From Ficedula albicollis (Eukaryota > Chordata > Aves > Passeriformes > Muscicapidae), in NCBI RefSeq assembly GCF_000247815.1, contig NC_021674.1, positions 29,576,901-29,640,900 on the forward strand: 64,000 nucleotides of DNA, written 5' to 3'. Positions 42,180 through 55,517 of the stretch are shown piece after piece. Positions within the stretch are counted from its first letter, which is position 1, and each line of letters begins with the position of its first letter. The notes beneath the pieces are model-generated. The model did not search any database and was not told the origin of the DNA. It saw only the letters and a list, made by a program, of their open reading frames with translations. Made by a program: the position numbers and the translations under genes.

Positions 42180-45100
42180 GTGAGAGCCTTGTCTTGGGAC
42201 AAGGGGAATGTTGTGGATTTGATACTGAAACGTCCAATTAAATTGTTTTCAGATGCAAGCTCCAAATTTTTTCTATAAAATAACTGCTACTTAATTTTTT
42301 TCTTTTGGACACAATTATAATTTAGTGAATCTTTATCCAATCTCTAAAGGCTTTTTCAACTCTTAAAGCATCTAAGGAGAAACGGTCACTTTCATTATCA
42401 TCTTTGTGTTGTTTTTTAAGAGTGATAATTCCTAAATCATAGTCCTAGATCACTGGATGGTTCTAAAACTCTTTAACAATGTACTAAGACTTCTAGTCAC
42501 TTGATGAAGGCACACAGCTGCACTGAAAAAATTTGTGTATTAAAAAGCTAAGAAGCATACCAATACTGAGTATTTCCCTGAAATTGATTTGAGGACCATT
42601 TTTGATAGGAAGAAATAACTCTGTGAAGTTACTGTTAGGAAAAAAGAGGAAGACTAGAAAAGGAGACAGAAATAGCTAATTATGTAGCTAATGATTTCAT
42701 TCATTGTTGCATGATAGTAATTAGAATACTTAATTTACTGTTAATAATCGTGCTTTTATTTCTTCTTGTCTCTTGTTCTTGAAGGTCAAAGGGAATAAAA
42801 AATCCTTGTCAGGTTTTTCTTTTTTATTATTATTTATTTTTCTTTCCAAGGAATTTCTAATAGCAGTAGCATTCACAGATTTTTTTAAAAAGAAAAAAAA
42901 GACCAAAAAATAAACCCAGGAGGTATTGAACAGCTTCTTCATTTCTATCTCTCTCTATTTTTCTTTCTACAAAACTTTCTAGTAGCAAATCATGCAAAAC
43001 ATTTCTTACATGGCCACAGAAAGCTTTGATTGAGGTAAAGCACAGGCAGGCTCCTGAACATTTACAACATCCTGTGGAGTATACTCCACAAGTTTGGTAT
43101 GTCTCACTCTGCAGGATCATTTAGCAAGTAAAGCAAAAGTGGACTCATGAGAGTTAGAAAACCATCCCCTCTTGTGGAAAAGGCAGGGGAACACAAGTAC
43201 CTTGAATTTATATGGCCCTGTGCTCATTGTGGAATTTGTTGCTCATCTTAACTATATTCCCAGGGTGCAACCCTATTATTCAAAGTGCTGGATTTAAGAT
43301 CTTTTAAATAAAAATCAAATGTTATTGTATTAATTTTATGAAAAATCGAAACACAGTTTATTGGCAGTATCTATTGTCTGCGAGTTGAAAGCATGCTTTA
43401 TAAAGGGAGTTCAAAATAACTCTTGGCGGATCTGAGTTAAGTCAGATTGTTGTGTAAACTTTATTCTTCATAAAGAAGAATTCCTGACTTTTTATGTTAC
43501 TGAGAAGATGAACGATCTTGCTCATTGTGGAATTTGTTGCCCATCTTAACTATATTCCCAGGGTGCAACCCTATTATTCAAAGTGCTGGATTTAAGATCT
43601 TTTTAATAAAAATCAAATGTTATTGTATTAATTTTATGAAAAATCGAAACACAGTTTATTGGCAGTATCTATTGTCTGCTGTGGAATTTGTTGCCCATCT
43701 TAACTATATTCCCAGGGTGCAACCCTATTATTCAAAGTGCTGGATTTAAGATCTTTTAAATAAAAATCAAATGTTATTGTATTAATTTTATGAAAAATCG
43801 AAACAGTTTATTAGCAGTATCTATTGTCTGTGAGTTGAAAGCATGCTTTATAAAGGGAGTTCAAAATAACTCTTGGAGGATCTGAGTTAAGTCAGATTGT
43901 TGTGTAAACTTTATTCTTCATAAAGAAGAATTCCTGACTTTTTGTGTTACTGAGAAGATGAATTTGTATCTGTTTTACTTTTAAGTGACTCATCTTCAAG
44001 CCTCTCTCACTCATGGCTAAAGGACATCATTTAAACTGAAAATCAAGGTCTTGAATGAGACTTATTGTATTAATTTTATGAAAAATCGAAACAGTTTATT
44101 AGCAGTATCTATTGTCTGTGAGTTGAAAGCATGCTTTATAAAGGGAGTTCAAAATAACTCTTGGAGGATCTGAGTTAAGTCAGATTGTTGTGTAAACTTT
44201 ATTCTTCATAAAGAAGAATTCCTGACTTTTTGTGTTACTGAGAAGATGAATTTGTATCTGTTTTACTTTTAAGTGACTCATCTTCAAGCCTCTCTCACTC
44301 ATGGCTAAAGGACATCATTTAAACTGAAAATCAAGGTCTTGAATGAGACCTCATCTTTTCTAGCATTCATGTAAAAATAGTAATGAAGTTATTTTGCTTC
44401 TGTAGATTTGTTTGTTTTAATAATACTTGAGAATTGGTCTTCTATGAATATCCTTAAATTGCTCTTTCTGTTGTTGTCAGATTGAAGTTAATTGTCTTAA
44501 CAAATTTAAATGTTACTGAGAAGATGAATTTGTATCTGTTTTACTTTTAAGTGACTCATCTTCAAGCCTCTCTCACTCATGGCTAAAGGACATCATTTAA
44601 ACTGAAAATCAAGGTCTTGAATGAGACCTCATCTTTTCTAGCATTCATGTAAAAATAGAAATGAAGTTATTTTGCTTCTGTAGATTTCTGTTTGTTTTAA
44701 TAATACTTGAGAATTGGTCTTCTATGAATATCCTTAAATTGCTCTTTCTGTTGTTGTCAGATTGAAGTTAATTGTCTTAACAAATTTAAACATTGAATAG
44801 AGATGTTACTGTGATTCAGCTGTCCACCATTTTCCACTCCAGCCTCAAATTTCATTTTCTTGACTCAGTAGCTGGCACAAACTACGTCAAAGTGTGGCAC
44901 ATAAATGGGGCAATATAAAATTGGGGTAAAATGTTTGGCCTGTAATATTCTCTATATGTTCTTGCTACTTCTCTAATTAATAGTCATCACTTTAGTATAT
45001 TATTAAATAAAATATTATGTTAGACTTTCATACTTTATTGTAAAAAATAGTTAGCTATAGATTAAGAGTTAAAAGAAATAATCATATGCATGTTTAAAAT

Positions 45101-46198
45101 ATTTTTTAAAGGACACATTTAGGAAGTTACAATTAAATTTTACCATTAAAAGAAATAGAAATGTTTGAAGGAGTTTTAACATTCAGTGAAAATATGTGTC
45201 ACCGATTTCAACAATCTCATTTCTGGAAAGTGCATGCAATCAAGAGTGATTATTTTTTTCCTTGAAAGCATTCTTCTCTTGGAAACTTATTTTGCTCATG
45301 GAATCAGTGTACACATATCCACCTAAGTATATTACTGGCCTGCTGATACCTTTGTGCCATATAAAGGGAGGCTTCAATAAATGATCAACCACAAAGTACT
45401 CAAGAATGTGCTCATTCATGTCTTAGACTTAGGTAAATGCATATTGCCTACTGCTTTGTAGAATTTGGCTTTGAGAGTTTAATGATAAGTAAAATTTAGT
45501 TTCATACAGATGTTTTTTCCCAAAGTACAGATTCCAACAAGGACTTCCTAGAATTTAAAAATCTAGTTCAGTTTGCCATGTAATATTCTCACATTAGCAT
45601 TCATTAATACAATTTAATTTCAGTATGTTGCTTTATGCCTTCAGTTTGCTGCTAGCAACCTAGCTGGCTAATACATCCTACAAGTATAGTATGCTATAAT
45701 TCTAAAAATAGTGAAATGTCACATGAAAAAGAAAAAAAATTAAGATTAAAATTAAGATAGTGTTTTGAAACTTGTGTTTCTAAAAGGGAAAGCAAAAAAG
45801 GAATCACTTTTGTTGTGTAGTTGCCCTTTCTCTAACAAAGATGGCAGTTCTTAAATATGTTTTCATCATTAAGAGGCAAAAATAATGAGTCAGAATTATC
45901 TTTTTATTCCTATGTCAAATTGTATGTCTCTTTTGCAAAACTCTTTTGAACTCTTTTTGTACAGCCAAGTCTTCTAACACAATAATTTACTGAATTTGGA
46001 ACACTTTTTCTTGGGTTTATAAATGGAAAAAGAGGGCAAAAAGGTGCTTGGTGTATTTTAGGTATTTTGACAGTTTTTAGAAAACAGACCTTGTTTTTAA
46101 AAAAAAGAGAAAACTAAAATATAATACTTACCTAAACTCAGTTTTCTACTGGAAAAATCATAAACCAGCTATTAATTTGTATGCCTTGCTGTTTGTAG
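42180..46198 (+). other. KIF6: KIF6 intron (4.0 kb)
   Basis: Non-coding. Dominated by the serial duplication array 43221-44790 (separate entry). The flanks (42180-43220, 44791-46198) are A+T-rich with nothing recognised. The acceptor is GTTTGTAG, ending at 46198. Confidence 0.78.
43221..44790. repeat. Staircase of overlapping tandem duplications
   Basis: Reading left to right the sequence jumps back on itself four times: at 43519 (repeats from 43221, 298 bp), at 43680 (from 43526, 154 bp), at 44062 (from 43774, 288 bp) and at 44511 (from 44233, 278 bp). Each pass then continues further right than the last. Passes 1 and 2 share AACACAGTTTATTGGCAG, while passes 3 and 4 share AACAGTTTATTAGCAG. 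Pass 1 has TTGCTCATC where passes 2 and 3 have TTGCCCATC. Junctions show little or no microhomology, and the first carries about 5 extra bases (CGATC). Intronic. Confidence 0.93.
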
Positions 46199-46302
46199 AT
46201 GATTATCCAGCTGAAAAAGGAGATCCAGGATTTGAAGGATGAGTTGATGCTGGTGACTGGCAAGCAAAGAACATCAGAGCTTTCCCAAGAAGAGCTATTT
46301 CA
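46199..46302 (+). CDS. KIF6: KIF6 exon: neck coiled coil
   Basis: 104 bp, enters in phase 0 and leaves two bases of a split glutamine codon; acceptor TTTGTAG, donor GTAATG (a weaker donor). It encodes MIIQLKKEIQDLKDELMLVT and then GKQRTSELSQEELF. The heptad spacing of I/L in IIQLKKEIQDLKDEL is a clear coiled coil, expected for neck dimerisation just after the motor. It matches the corresponding KIF6 region in general pattern. Confidence 0.93.
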
Positions 46303-49028
46303 GTAATGTCTTACATTGTTTCCATTTTCTTCTTTTATTATTATGCTTTTCATCGGTTTCTTTATTGGCATAAATATTTAAATTCATCTCAGAGTTTTAA
46401 ACTTCCTTGAGTGAATAATAAAGTGGAGTTAGGTGCCAGTTTAGAATGGCAGATTTCCATGAAAAGGTCTGTGAGGCTGCTGGCTGTGTTTTTGCAGCCT
46501 CAGCATTGAGGAAGTGAAGTGAAGTAAATGCAAAGGATGGGAATGCCTGTCAAATGCCAGGCAGAAAGAAGTGTTGTATAATAGGGCAGAATGAAAAACA
46601 GTCTCTCTCAAAACTGGATATGCAATCTGAGTAGAGTTCAAAAAATAATTCTTGTTCTGAGAATTATCCTGCTGCAGTGTTAGTTTGACATAAACCAAAA
46701 GAAATCTCACATTTCTGTTCCACAGTTAATCAATGTATCAAAAGCCAATTTTTTTTAACTGAACATGCTGCTAAAATATAGTGTTAATTCATGTAAATAC
46801 TGTAACATTCTGCAGCTTTTGGTAACAGGTCAGTAGAGCATATAAGAACTTTCTACATATGGTGTATTTACTTTGTTCTAAATGTTCTAAATTAGGTTTC
46901 CAGGCTTGAAAAATTAATTCTGTAACATGGACCTATTCAATTCCTGTACCTCATTTCTATAAAGAAAGCAGTAACTGCCTTATTTTGTTTGATTAGTACG
47001 TTAACAGCAACCAAACTGAAGCTGAGGGAATATTTAGTCTTTAATTTCTCAAGGGAAAGGTCCAGAAGACAACTACCAGTGCTAACAATTCCTGCTGACA
47101 CACAGGAGAGTCTGAAAGCGTGAGGACAAGTTGCTGACTTGAACCTTGAATTACTCATGTAGATTGTTGTCCTTATTAATCATTTCCATCAGCAATTATT
47201 AGTATATTCTCCTAACCAGAAATGTCTCTGCAGTTCCTCCTGAGTTAATACATATTTATCATCTGCCCAAACACGAGAGTCAAATGCACAAACAACATTG
47301 CAGAGTAGCACTAGATGTGAGCAAGACTAGCCAGAGAAAGAAAAGTACCTTTCTTTTTCATTATATGCAGAATTAAATGCCCCTTATCAGTTAGTTTCTC
47401 TTTACCCTGGCAAAAAGGTAGAAAGAAACCCTTCTTTTTACTGTTGAGAAGATGATTGACTTTCAGTGATTTTATTCAGACTTACTTAAATAATCTGTAT
47501 ATTTGTTTAAATAAGTGTTTTCATTATTATAAAAATCTGTCACATGAATTTTCCACTGTGGTCCTATTTGCTGCTTACTTTGTATAGAGGAACTGGGGTT
47601 TTGGAAATTGCTTGGGTTTTCTAAGACCACAGTCAAAAATCTTATTTCCTAAGATTATTACCTTTTTTGCCATGGATATGGCAGTCTTATAAATAGGAAT
47701 GGGTTATAAATAGTAATGGATTAATGGTTGATTGAATTTTTCATTATGATTATGCATGGGAAAACTAGGAATGTACCATCTGCCTACAGTTGCACTATAG
47801 CATACTGAGAGCCCTGGTTTCAGAAATGTGACTAAAAAGTGTATTAGTTGTATGTTTTTCCTTTTTATCTATGTAGCACAATATATCATGCATTACACTA
47901 TCAGAAAATATTTCTTCTGAGATCATAACAAGGAATTTTGCATCCCATTACTCCAGAAAGAAGCAGGGTGGAGACTTTAATGAGTTTCTACCTGCATTAA
48001 GTAACATAATGAGAAGTAACTTTCAGGGACCTCAGTTATGTTAGGTCAATGCAAATTTTTAAGGTTTCTGAATTTATCATTTATTTATATTTATTCGGGC
48101 TCATATAGCACATGTATTCATTGTTTAAGAAATAAGTTCTTTCTTGGATCAAATGCTGTGGAATTAAAATATAGAATAGCACTTAAGTACTGCTGACTGG
48201 GATATAATATTTTCCTGAGGATCAATACTAAACAAGGAGGGCCTCAAACAGTTAACCTCACCAGTCATATGATGGCATTTTTCAGGGATCATTTTCTTAA
48301 TATGATTTAAAGTTAAAAAAAAGTAATTGGTTATACAGAGTTTTTTCAAACAGAGGGGCAAAGAGAATGCTAGAGAATAACTGTCATGTATGTGAGTCAG
48401 ACTGGCTTGTCAGTACTTTGGGCTGCAGTTAAATGGAATGTTTAAAGCTAAGTCAATCTTTTCTAGAACAATTCAAGGGAGGAAAAATATCAAATGTCAG
48501 GGTTTATGAGTTTTGCATTTGTCTGTGTTCATGCAAACAGAGTGCTTGCAGATAAACAACTGATGTGGCTCGAACACCCAAATGAAAATATAATGAAATG
48601 ATAGGGTAAACAGCCACTACTTCAATGAAAGCATCTTTTTGTGGTTTTGAGCATTTACACTTTTTGAGCTTGCTTTCATATGGCAATAACATTTGTGACC
48701 ATGCTGATTTACATGTCTGAGCTTGAGGTCTGTAAATGTTCCGAGTATTTATGACAATCAGCAGGTAGCATCTGAGTGTTCTGTCTCCAGTTAGAGTCTG
48801 TCAACACATAACAGCAAAACTTCATGACAGTTCTGTTTATGGGGACTGGCCATCTGAGTTTGGAGCTACTCATTATCTGGAGAGTTTGTACACACTAAAG
48901 AATAAATATACAAGTGAGTAACCCAAACAGAAATATGGACCTGAATGATGGCTGATAAAATCATGATTGACTAATACTGGAAAACGTCTGTGTTGGGATT
49001 TGCATCTGGTTTTGCATCTATAATGAAA

Positions 49029-49140
49029 CCTAAATAATATTATTTGTCAGGAGCCATACAAATCAGTTTTTTATGACAGGCAGGCCTAAATAATATTATT
49101 TGTCAGGAGCCATACAGATCAGTTTGTTATGACAGGCAGA
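49029..49140. repeat. Tandem duplication, 56-bp unit x2
   Basis: CCTAAATAATATTATTTGTC starts at 49029 and 49085. The copies differ at about two sites (CAAATCAGTTTTTT against CAGATCAGTTTGTT). Intronic. Confidence 0.94.
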
Positions 49141-52116
49141 GGAAGAAAAGAAGCATGGTATAGGTGATAATGCAACATACTCTGTTGTGCTTTATTTCAA
49201 GTGGCCACCCAAGAAAGATTCTTAAGTAGTATTGTAGGGATTCTTTTATTATTATTGTTTTTATTATTGATGATTTTTTTTAAATGTCAAAGAGGAAAGT
49301 CTAATTAAGGTCATTATGGATTTCAAATCCTACTTAGACATTTTTACTTAGCTAGGATATTTTCTGTTTAAGCTTAAATACACTGTATCTCATCATGTGT
49401 ATATATATGTCTATATATATGTATATCTGTATAAATAATTCGAGTTTATATAGTTCTTTTCCAAATTCTTAGACTTTGACCAAAGTCTAACAGTGGTTAA
49501 TTTTATTGCAACTAATGGACTAGTAAGGAGAAATGTTACAAAGGATAGTCTTAGAAAAATTCATGTGTTTTCTTCTTTTCTGATTCATCATATTTTAACA
49601 GAGGTCACACCAAAATTAATCTGTTGAAAATATTCTGATCCTTCTGATCATGGGGATTTCTTTTATTTTTTGATGCTGAACACAGATGGTCAAAGGTACA
49701 AAACATGTCAGTGAAAATCTCCATGAACAGAGTACACATTTATTTTTTTGTCCCACACAGCACTTTATCTCAGGTACTTTTCGGTAGACGACAGATGCCA
49801 AAATGAAACAGAGTCCAGTTGTGTAGATCCAATATTTTTTTAGTCTAACACAATGCTTGTGGTGTTGCATAGGTTTTTTTGCTCTCTACATATGTTGTAG
49901 GAATTAAGTGTTAGTGATTGTCCAGGAAATAAGTGTTAACAATATGTGAAAATTATATTTTGTATGTTTCTTGACTTACTAAGTCAAGAAATGTCAAATA
50001 TTTCTTGCAACAATGAGTTTCTTTCCAATTTTTTACATTCAGAACATTCCAAATTAAATTGGTGAGCTACTCAATGCAGTTGAAATTGCTAAATATTTAC
50101 AGGTAGCATATAAATAAGCTGATTTTCATTCTTTATTTTTTTTTCCTCAGTTAAATCAAGTAAGTGTCTTCAGGGATTTAGTTTCTTTTTTTTTTTTCTT
50201 TCATTTAATGGAAGAAAAAAATGTGTCAAATAGGCTTTCCTCATAATTGCTACAACATCACATTACCATTCACTAAATTTAAAACAAAATGGAAAACAAA
50301 TGCTCTTGATTTTTCTTCAGAAGGGTAAATTATAATATGATGCAGCTTATCAATTGTGTGACTAAAGCTACAGCTCTCTGGAATTCAGAATTCTGTGTTA
50401 AATGGTGAGCATTTGCGTTACTGTGTCATATTTTTGATTTTATTACTTTGTTCTCATAAATGTTAAACATAAATAAATTCTTCTGCTCTCATTTTGTTTA
50501 TCTAAAAAGCAAAGCTTAAAAAATTCGGCTAGACTACATAAGTGCTTCAGAATGTAGTTCGTAAAGTGCTTCCAAAATCTGAATTGCTTGCTTTGGATCA
50601 TACCTTCTACTTCCTCAGCAGTAAAGGGCTGATCTAAATACTTCTTTGAGCTGAAGAATTAGTTTCATATTTAAGGGGAAAAAAATTAGAACAGGAGTTC
50701 TTTGAACTATTTTTTAAAAATAAAAAACATCATACATCCCAAGAAAAAGGAAATTTTACTCTTTCAGGCTTCCGCATTATGGTTTAGAATTGTATTAAAT
50801 TATCTTGAAATGATTTTTTTTGTGAATTGTATGCCAAAAGTAGAAGGGAAAGTCCTTTTTGCTTGAATTGTTAGGGATTTTTTATTTTTAATAATATAAA
50901 TGAGCTCACTAGCAATTTACAGTGTGTGCACAGAAAGTCAGGATTTCAAATCAAGGCCTATGTTCCAGAGCACCCACGCTTCCAGAGCCTTTGCCAGTTG
51001 GAAATCTCTAAGAACAGGACTGGAAGTACTGGCTTAGCACTTTAATTCATTAATAACTTTACCTTATTTCTTTCAGATACATATGTTATTACAGACACTT
51101 CTATTTTTTACTTCAACAGTCATATATTGTTCAATCTTACTCAAGTCCTGGAGATGTCATTACTTCTGTCTTTCATTTTTTCTGTTTCAATGTTGTGACA
51201 TCTGTATGCTATCATAGTATTAACAATATTGCACTGTTGTACAATATAGAGCTTTAACAGTTACTCAGTTAAGCTGTTGAACAAATGGCTTCCTTTACAA
51301 AGTAGATGTCAATGTTCAATTTCATTTGCAAGGTGGAAGAAATAAAGGCATATCACCTTGCCTTTTGTCAACACAGCTTTGCAGACCATAGATCTGTATA
51401 GAAGGTAGAAGATTGACTGACATGAGCTGTGTAGGCAATATTGAAGAGAAAACAAGCTACCTTAGCTATAAAGAAGTCTTAAAATGTCTCACATTAACTG
51501 CTTGCTTAGATGACTGATTTAGAATGCTATTAAATCAATGTATTTTTGCAAAGGACATTTTTTCTCCTACAAATTATGAAAACTGTGGCAACAGCACAGA
51601 AAGATCAGATTCCTAATGCATGTACCTATGCTACATGCTTAAAATGTTAATAATTTTCCATGATCCTGCTTTTTGTTCCAAGGCCCCTGAAAGTAGAGGG
51701 AAAAAATCTTATTTAAACTGATTACCTTTTGCATTGAAATTATTCAGAGATAATAAACTGTAAAGTTCTATTCAAAGGATAGAAAGTTTGTTTCAGTATG
51801 GGAATGGGAGTGAGGTAGATAGTGTGCTATGTCCTATTTTTTAGTGTTCAAAATTATACCAGTCATCTAATGTTATATGGTTTCAACAGTAATAGTGAAA
51901 TAAGCTCATATTAGTGAGGTGTATGGAGAAAAGATAACATAGCTTCAGTTGATTATTTATGTTTGAAAAAAAATCTTGGAGCCAATTATCAAATGTATAT
52001 GACCAAATGTGATCATAGAAGCATTTTGAATCTCACTGAAATTCATTGAATATTTGGTCAGCGGAGTTCTTCTGAAAGGACCACTAAATACCTGTTTGAA
52101 TCAGTGACACTTTAAA

Positions 52117-52983
52117 TTCTTCTCTTCTCTTCTCTTCTCTTCTCTTCTCTTCTCTTCTCTTCTCTTCTCTTCTCTTCTCTTCTCTTCTCTTCTCTTCTCT
52201 TCTCTTCTCTTCTCTTCTCTTCTCTTCTCTTCTCTTCTCTTCTCTTCTCTTCTCTTCTCTTCTCTTCTCTTCTCTTCTCTTCTCTTCTCTTCTCTTCTCT
52301 TCTCTTCTCTTCTCTTCTCTTCTCTTCTCTTCTCTTCTCTTCTCTTCTCTTCTCTTCTCTTCTCTTCTCTTCTCTTCTCTTCTCTTCTCTTCTCTTCTCT
52401 TCTCTTCTCTTCTCTTCTCTTCTCTTCTCTTCTCTTCTCTTCTCTTCTCTTCTCTTCTCTTCTCTTCTCTTCTCTTCTCTTCTCTTCTCTTCTCTTCTCT
52501 TCTCTTCTCTTCTCTTCTCTTCTCTTCTCTTCTCTTCTCTTCTCTTCTCTTCTCTTCTCTTCTCTTCTCTTCTCTTCTCTTCTCTTCTCTTCTCTTCTCT
52601 TCTCTTCTCTTCTCTTCTCTTCTCTTCTCTTCTCTTCTCTTCTCTTCTCTTCTCTTCTCTTCTCTTCTCTTCTCTTCTCTTCTCTTCTCTTCTCTTCTCT
52701 TCTCTTCTCTTCTCTTCTCTTCTCTTCTCTTCTCTTCTCTTCTCTTCTCTTCTCTTCTCTTCTCTTCTCTTCTCTTCTCTTCTCTTCTCTTCTCTTCTCT
52801 TCTCTTCTCTTCTCTTCTCTTCTCTTCTCTTCTCTTCTCTTCTCTTCTCTTCTCTTCTCTTCTCTTCTCTTCTCTTCTCTTCTCTTCTCTTCTCTTCTCT
52901 TCTCTTCTCTTCTCTTCTCTTCTCTTCTCTTCTCTTCTCTTCTCTTCTCTTCTCTTCTCTTCTCTTCTCTTCTCTTTTCTTCT
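52117..52983. repeat. (TTCTC)n pentanucleotide microsatellite, ~172 units
   Basis: Essentially perfect repetition of TTCTC for about 860 bp, broken only at the right edge (TCTCTTTTCTTCTTA). One strand is pure pyrimidine and the other pure purine (GAGAA). Because 5 is not divisible by 3, each strand reads through all frames without stops. This explains the 292-residue Arg/Glu/Lys ORF on the minus strand, which is not a gene. The true length is uncertain in any assembly. Confidence 0.97.
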
Positions 52984-54143
52984 TATACATCTAATTAATA
53001 ACCTGTAAGGGATACTTTACAGATTTTATTAAACTACTTCTATCTTCTGTACTGTAGGATTATCTTGGTGTTCATCCATAGGAGTACAAAGTACTTTGGC
53101 CTCTTTGAATTGCAGTTATGCTTGTCCTATGTAATTTCATTTTATTTCAAATTCTTACTAATTTGCAGATATTTTGATTTTTCAAATTTTGATAAACTAA
53201 AGGTTGGTTTTGTCTTGCTACTTTTAGATATACTCCAGTGATTAAAACATAACTACTGTTATGGCCACAATTATTAGCTGGCAGTAAGTAGCATTCCTTT
53301 CTGTATATGCTTTTGGGTTGTTTTTACGAAGTGCTGTTGAAGAAGGAAATCATCTACTCAGCAAGCTACTTGACATGTTTCTCTCTGCAAAAAAATAAAA
53401 TTTGCATGTAGAATTACAGGCAGTAGGCACCTTTTCCCCTTATAAGCCAGTCTTGGGCTTTTTATTGTCTAGTCCAAATCACCACTTTTCTTACTGATAC
53501 AAAGATTTAGAGCTGTGTGCATTTCATCATTGAAATGAATGATTTTCATCTGTGTAGAAATTCATCTTCCATCTGTTTGCCACATGGTAGCCACCTAATT
53601 CAGAAGAATCTCCTGTAATATGTAGTTGTTAGAGCACTGTATAGATATTTTTTAAAACTGTAAAAATCTTCCAGACTGTAGAAATGTAAGAGACTCAAAG
53701 ACTTACTGCTCTTAATACCCTGGCCTAAGAGACCAAATCAATGCAGCCTATACCAGGGCTATGATAATAAAACTATTCTATGAAATATCTTCTGAAGGGA
53801 TTGTACAAAGGCTTATGTAACTGCTTCCACTATTAGTTACCTTAATTATTATTATTTCAGGAGTTAGTGCACTTTTGTTAAATGAGAGGTTAAGCAGTTA
53901 TTTCTGGATATACAATACAGCATTATCCTCTATAAATGTCAGCTGTACTGTCATGTGCACTACCTGTCAGTAATGTATAACAGCTCTTCTCAGGGCAAGC
54001 TGGATGTATTCGGAGTACTTTTACCTTCTGTCATTTCATTCACAACAACTCCTGGAAATACTTTTCCTTTTTTCCCTTGTCTTCCGTAGCATTATTCATA
54101 AAATCCAATACTTTGAATCTCCAGTCTTCCCATACTGATGCAC

Positions 54144-54168
54144 ACTTGAAGCTAACTTAGCTTCAAGT
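54144..54168. repeat. Near-perfect palindrome, 12-bp arms
   Basis: ACTTGAAGCTAA (54144-54155), one C, then TTAGCTTCAAGT (54157-54168) is a perfect inverted repeat with a 1-nt centre. A shifted pairing of AGCTAACTT with AAGTTAGCT overlaps it on the right. Possible cruciform or hairpin. No neighbouring feature suggests a function. Confidence 0.85.
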
Positions 54169-55517
54169 TAGCTGTTCTTAAATGTAATAGTCATTCTTCT
54201 TTCACTATCATGCGTTTTTTAGATCAATGGATTCATAAAATTTGTAGAGATGCTGAGTTCCTATTTAAACAACATAGACATCATTACTAAACTTAATGAT
54301 AATTTTTGGAATGAATATATTTTAAAACAAATTGATACCAATTGTGTTACCAATAGGAAAACTATTGCAAAGTCAAGGTAAACAAACTTGTTTAATTAAA
54401 ATATCTCTCTGATTACCACAAGTCCTTTATTAGCTGCCTTGTTAGCAGCCTATTTTTCATAAACTTGGATTTTTGCTTGTGACAGAGTTCACAACTGACA
54501 CACAAAATTGATTGTTATTTAAGTGAACTTAATTTTGATACAGAACATACAATGTCAGTGATCAGGGGTTAAAAGGCAAGTTCTCTCAGAAATGAATCAT
54601 GGCACATAAAGCAAGGTCAAAACAAGTCCTTCCAAATCTGTGTTTTGAGACGGTGCATCCTGCAAGCTATTGAGCTCCAAACTTTAAAAACATACTTAGT
54701 TGGCTGGGAGTGCTTTCCTGATGCATTTCAGCTGTGTAATTGGTATTCTGGTTCATCCAAACAAATGACTGATTCAGAAGCAGATTCTTTTAAAAAATAT
54801 AGGTGCTCGTTATTTAATGAATGGGTAAAAGTGACTCAGTTAATCATACTGCAGTTATGCTATCAAAAAAAAAATTGCATGGAATCTGAAGTAATGTGAG
54901 TAGAAAGGTTTTGTGATTTATGTGTGGTCTAAACAGTAAGCAGTCTTCATTAAAGAAGAATTTGTGAAGGGTGGAAAGTAACAGAAGAGAAATAAAAGTT
55001 GATAATGTAAAAGCTGTCTCTAAGCTGCAGTACAGTGTATGTTTACATTATTTGCAAAGGAAAAGATATAAAGGGGGAAAAGTTGGACCAAGAATTTGGG
55101 CCTGATTTACAATCACTAATGAAAGAGCACTGTTAGTTTAACACGTTTCCATCCCAATTGTTTATGACTGTTCTACTGTGAGTTTTCTTCCAAGCATCAG
55201 CATAAGGACTTATGTGCTTGACACAGCTTGTGGTTTCACATTCTGGTATCATGATTCAAACCTGCCTGGGTCAGCACTGTAATACCTTTCTTTTTGTACT
55301 ATGTTAATACATAAAAGGTCACTATCAAAATTAGCTTTAAATAATCTTGGAAATCACTTACTACTGGTCCCTTGACATTGACTTAAAAACTTTTTTGTGT
55401 GTGTAATCTTTTGTTCATTTTTGGGTCTTGTGTGGTTTTTTTTCCCTGCTGAGCACTGGGAAGGAAAGCCCCATTTTTTGTTTACTGCTGTTTTTCACAG
55501 AAGATGGGTCTCTGTTT

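Noticed and set aside
43221..44790. CRISPR-like or satellite array
   Set aside because: Units are long, overlapping and unequal with no short repeat/spacer pattern; this is vertebrate intronic DNA with serial duplications.
52112..52990. 292-residue Arg/Glu/Lys repeat ORF on the minus strand
   Set aside because: Produced by the TTCTC microsatellite; any frame of a stop-free pentamer repeat stays open. No splice or homology support.
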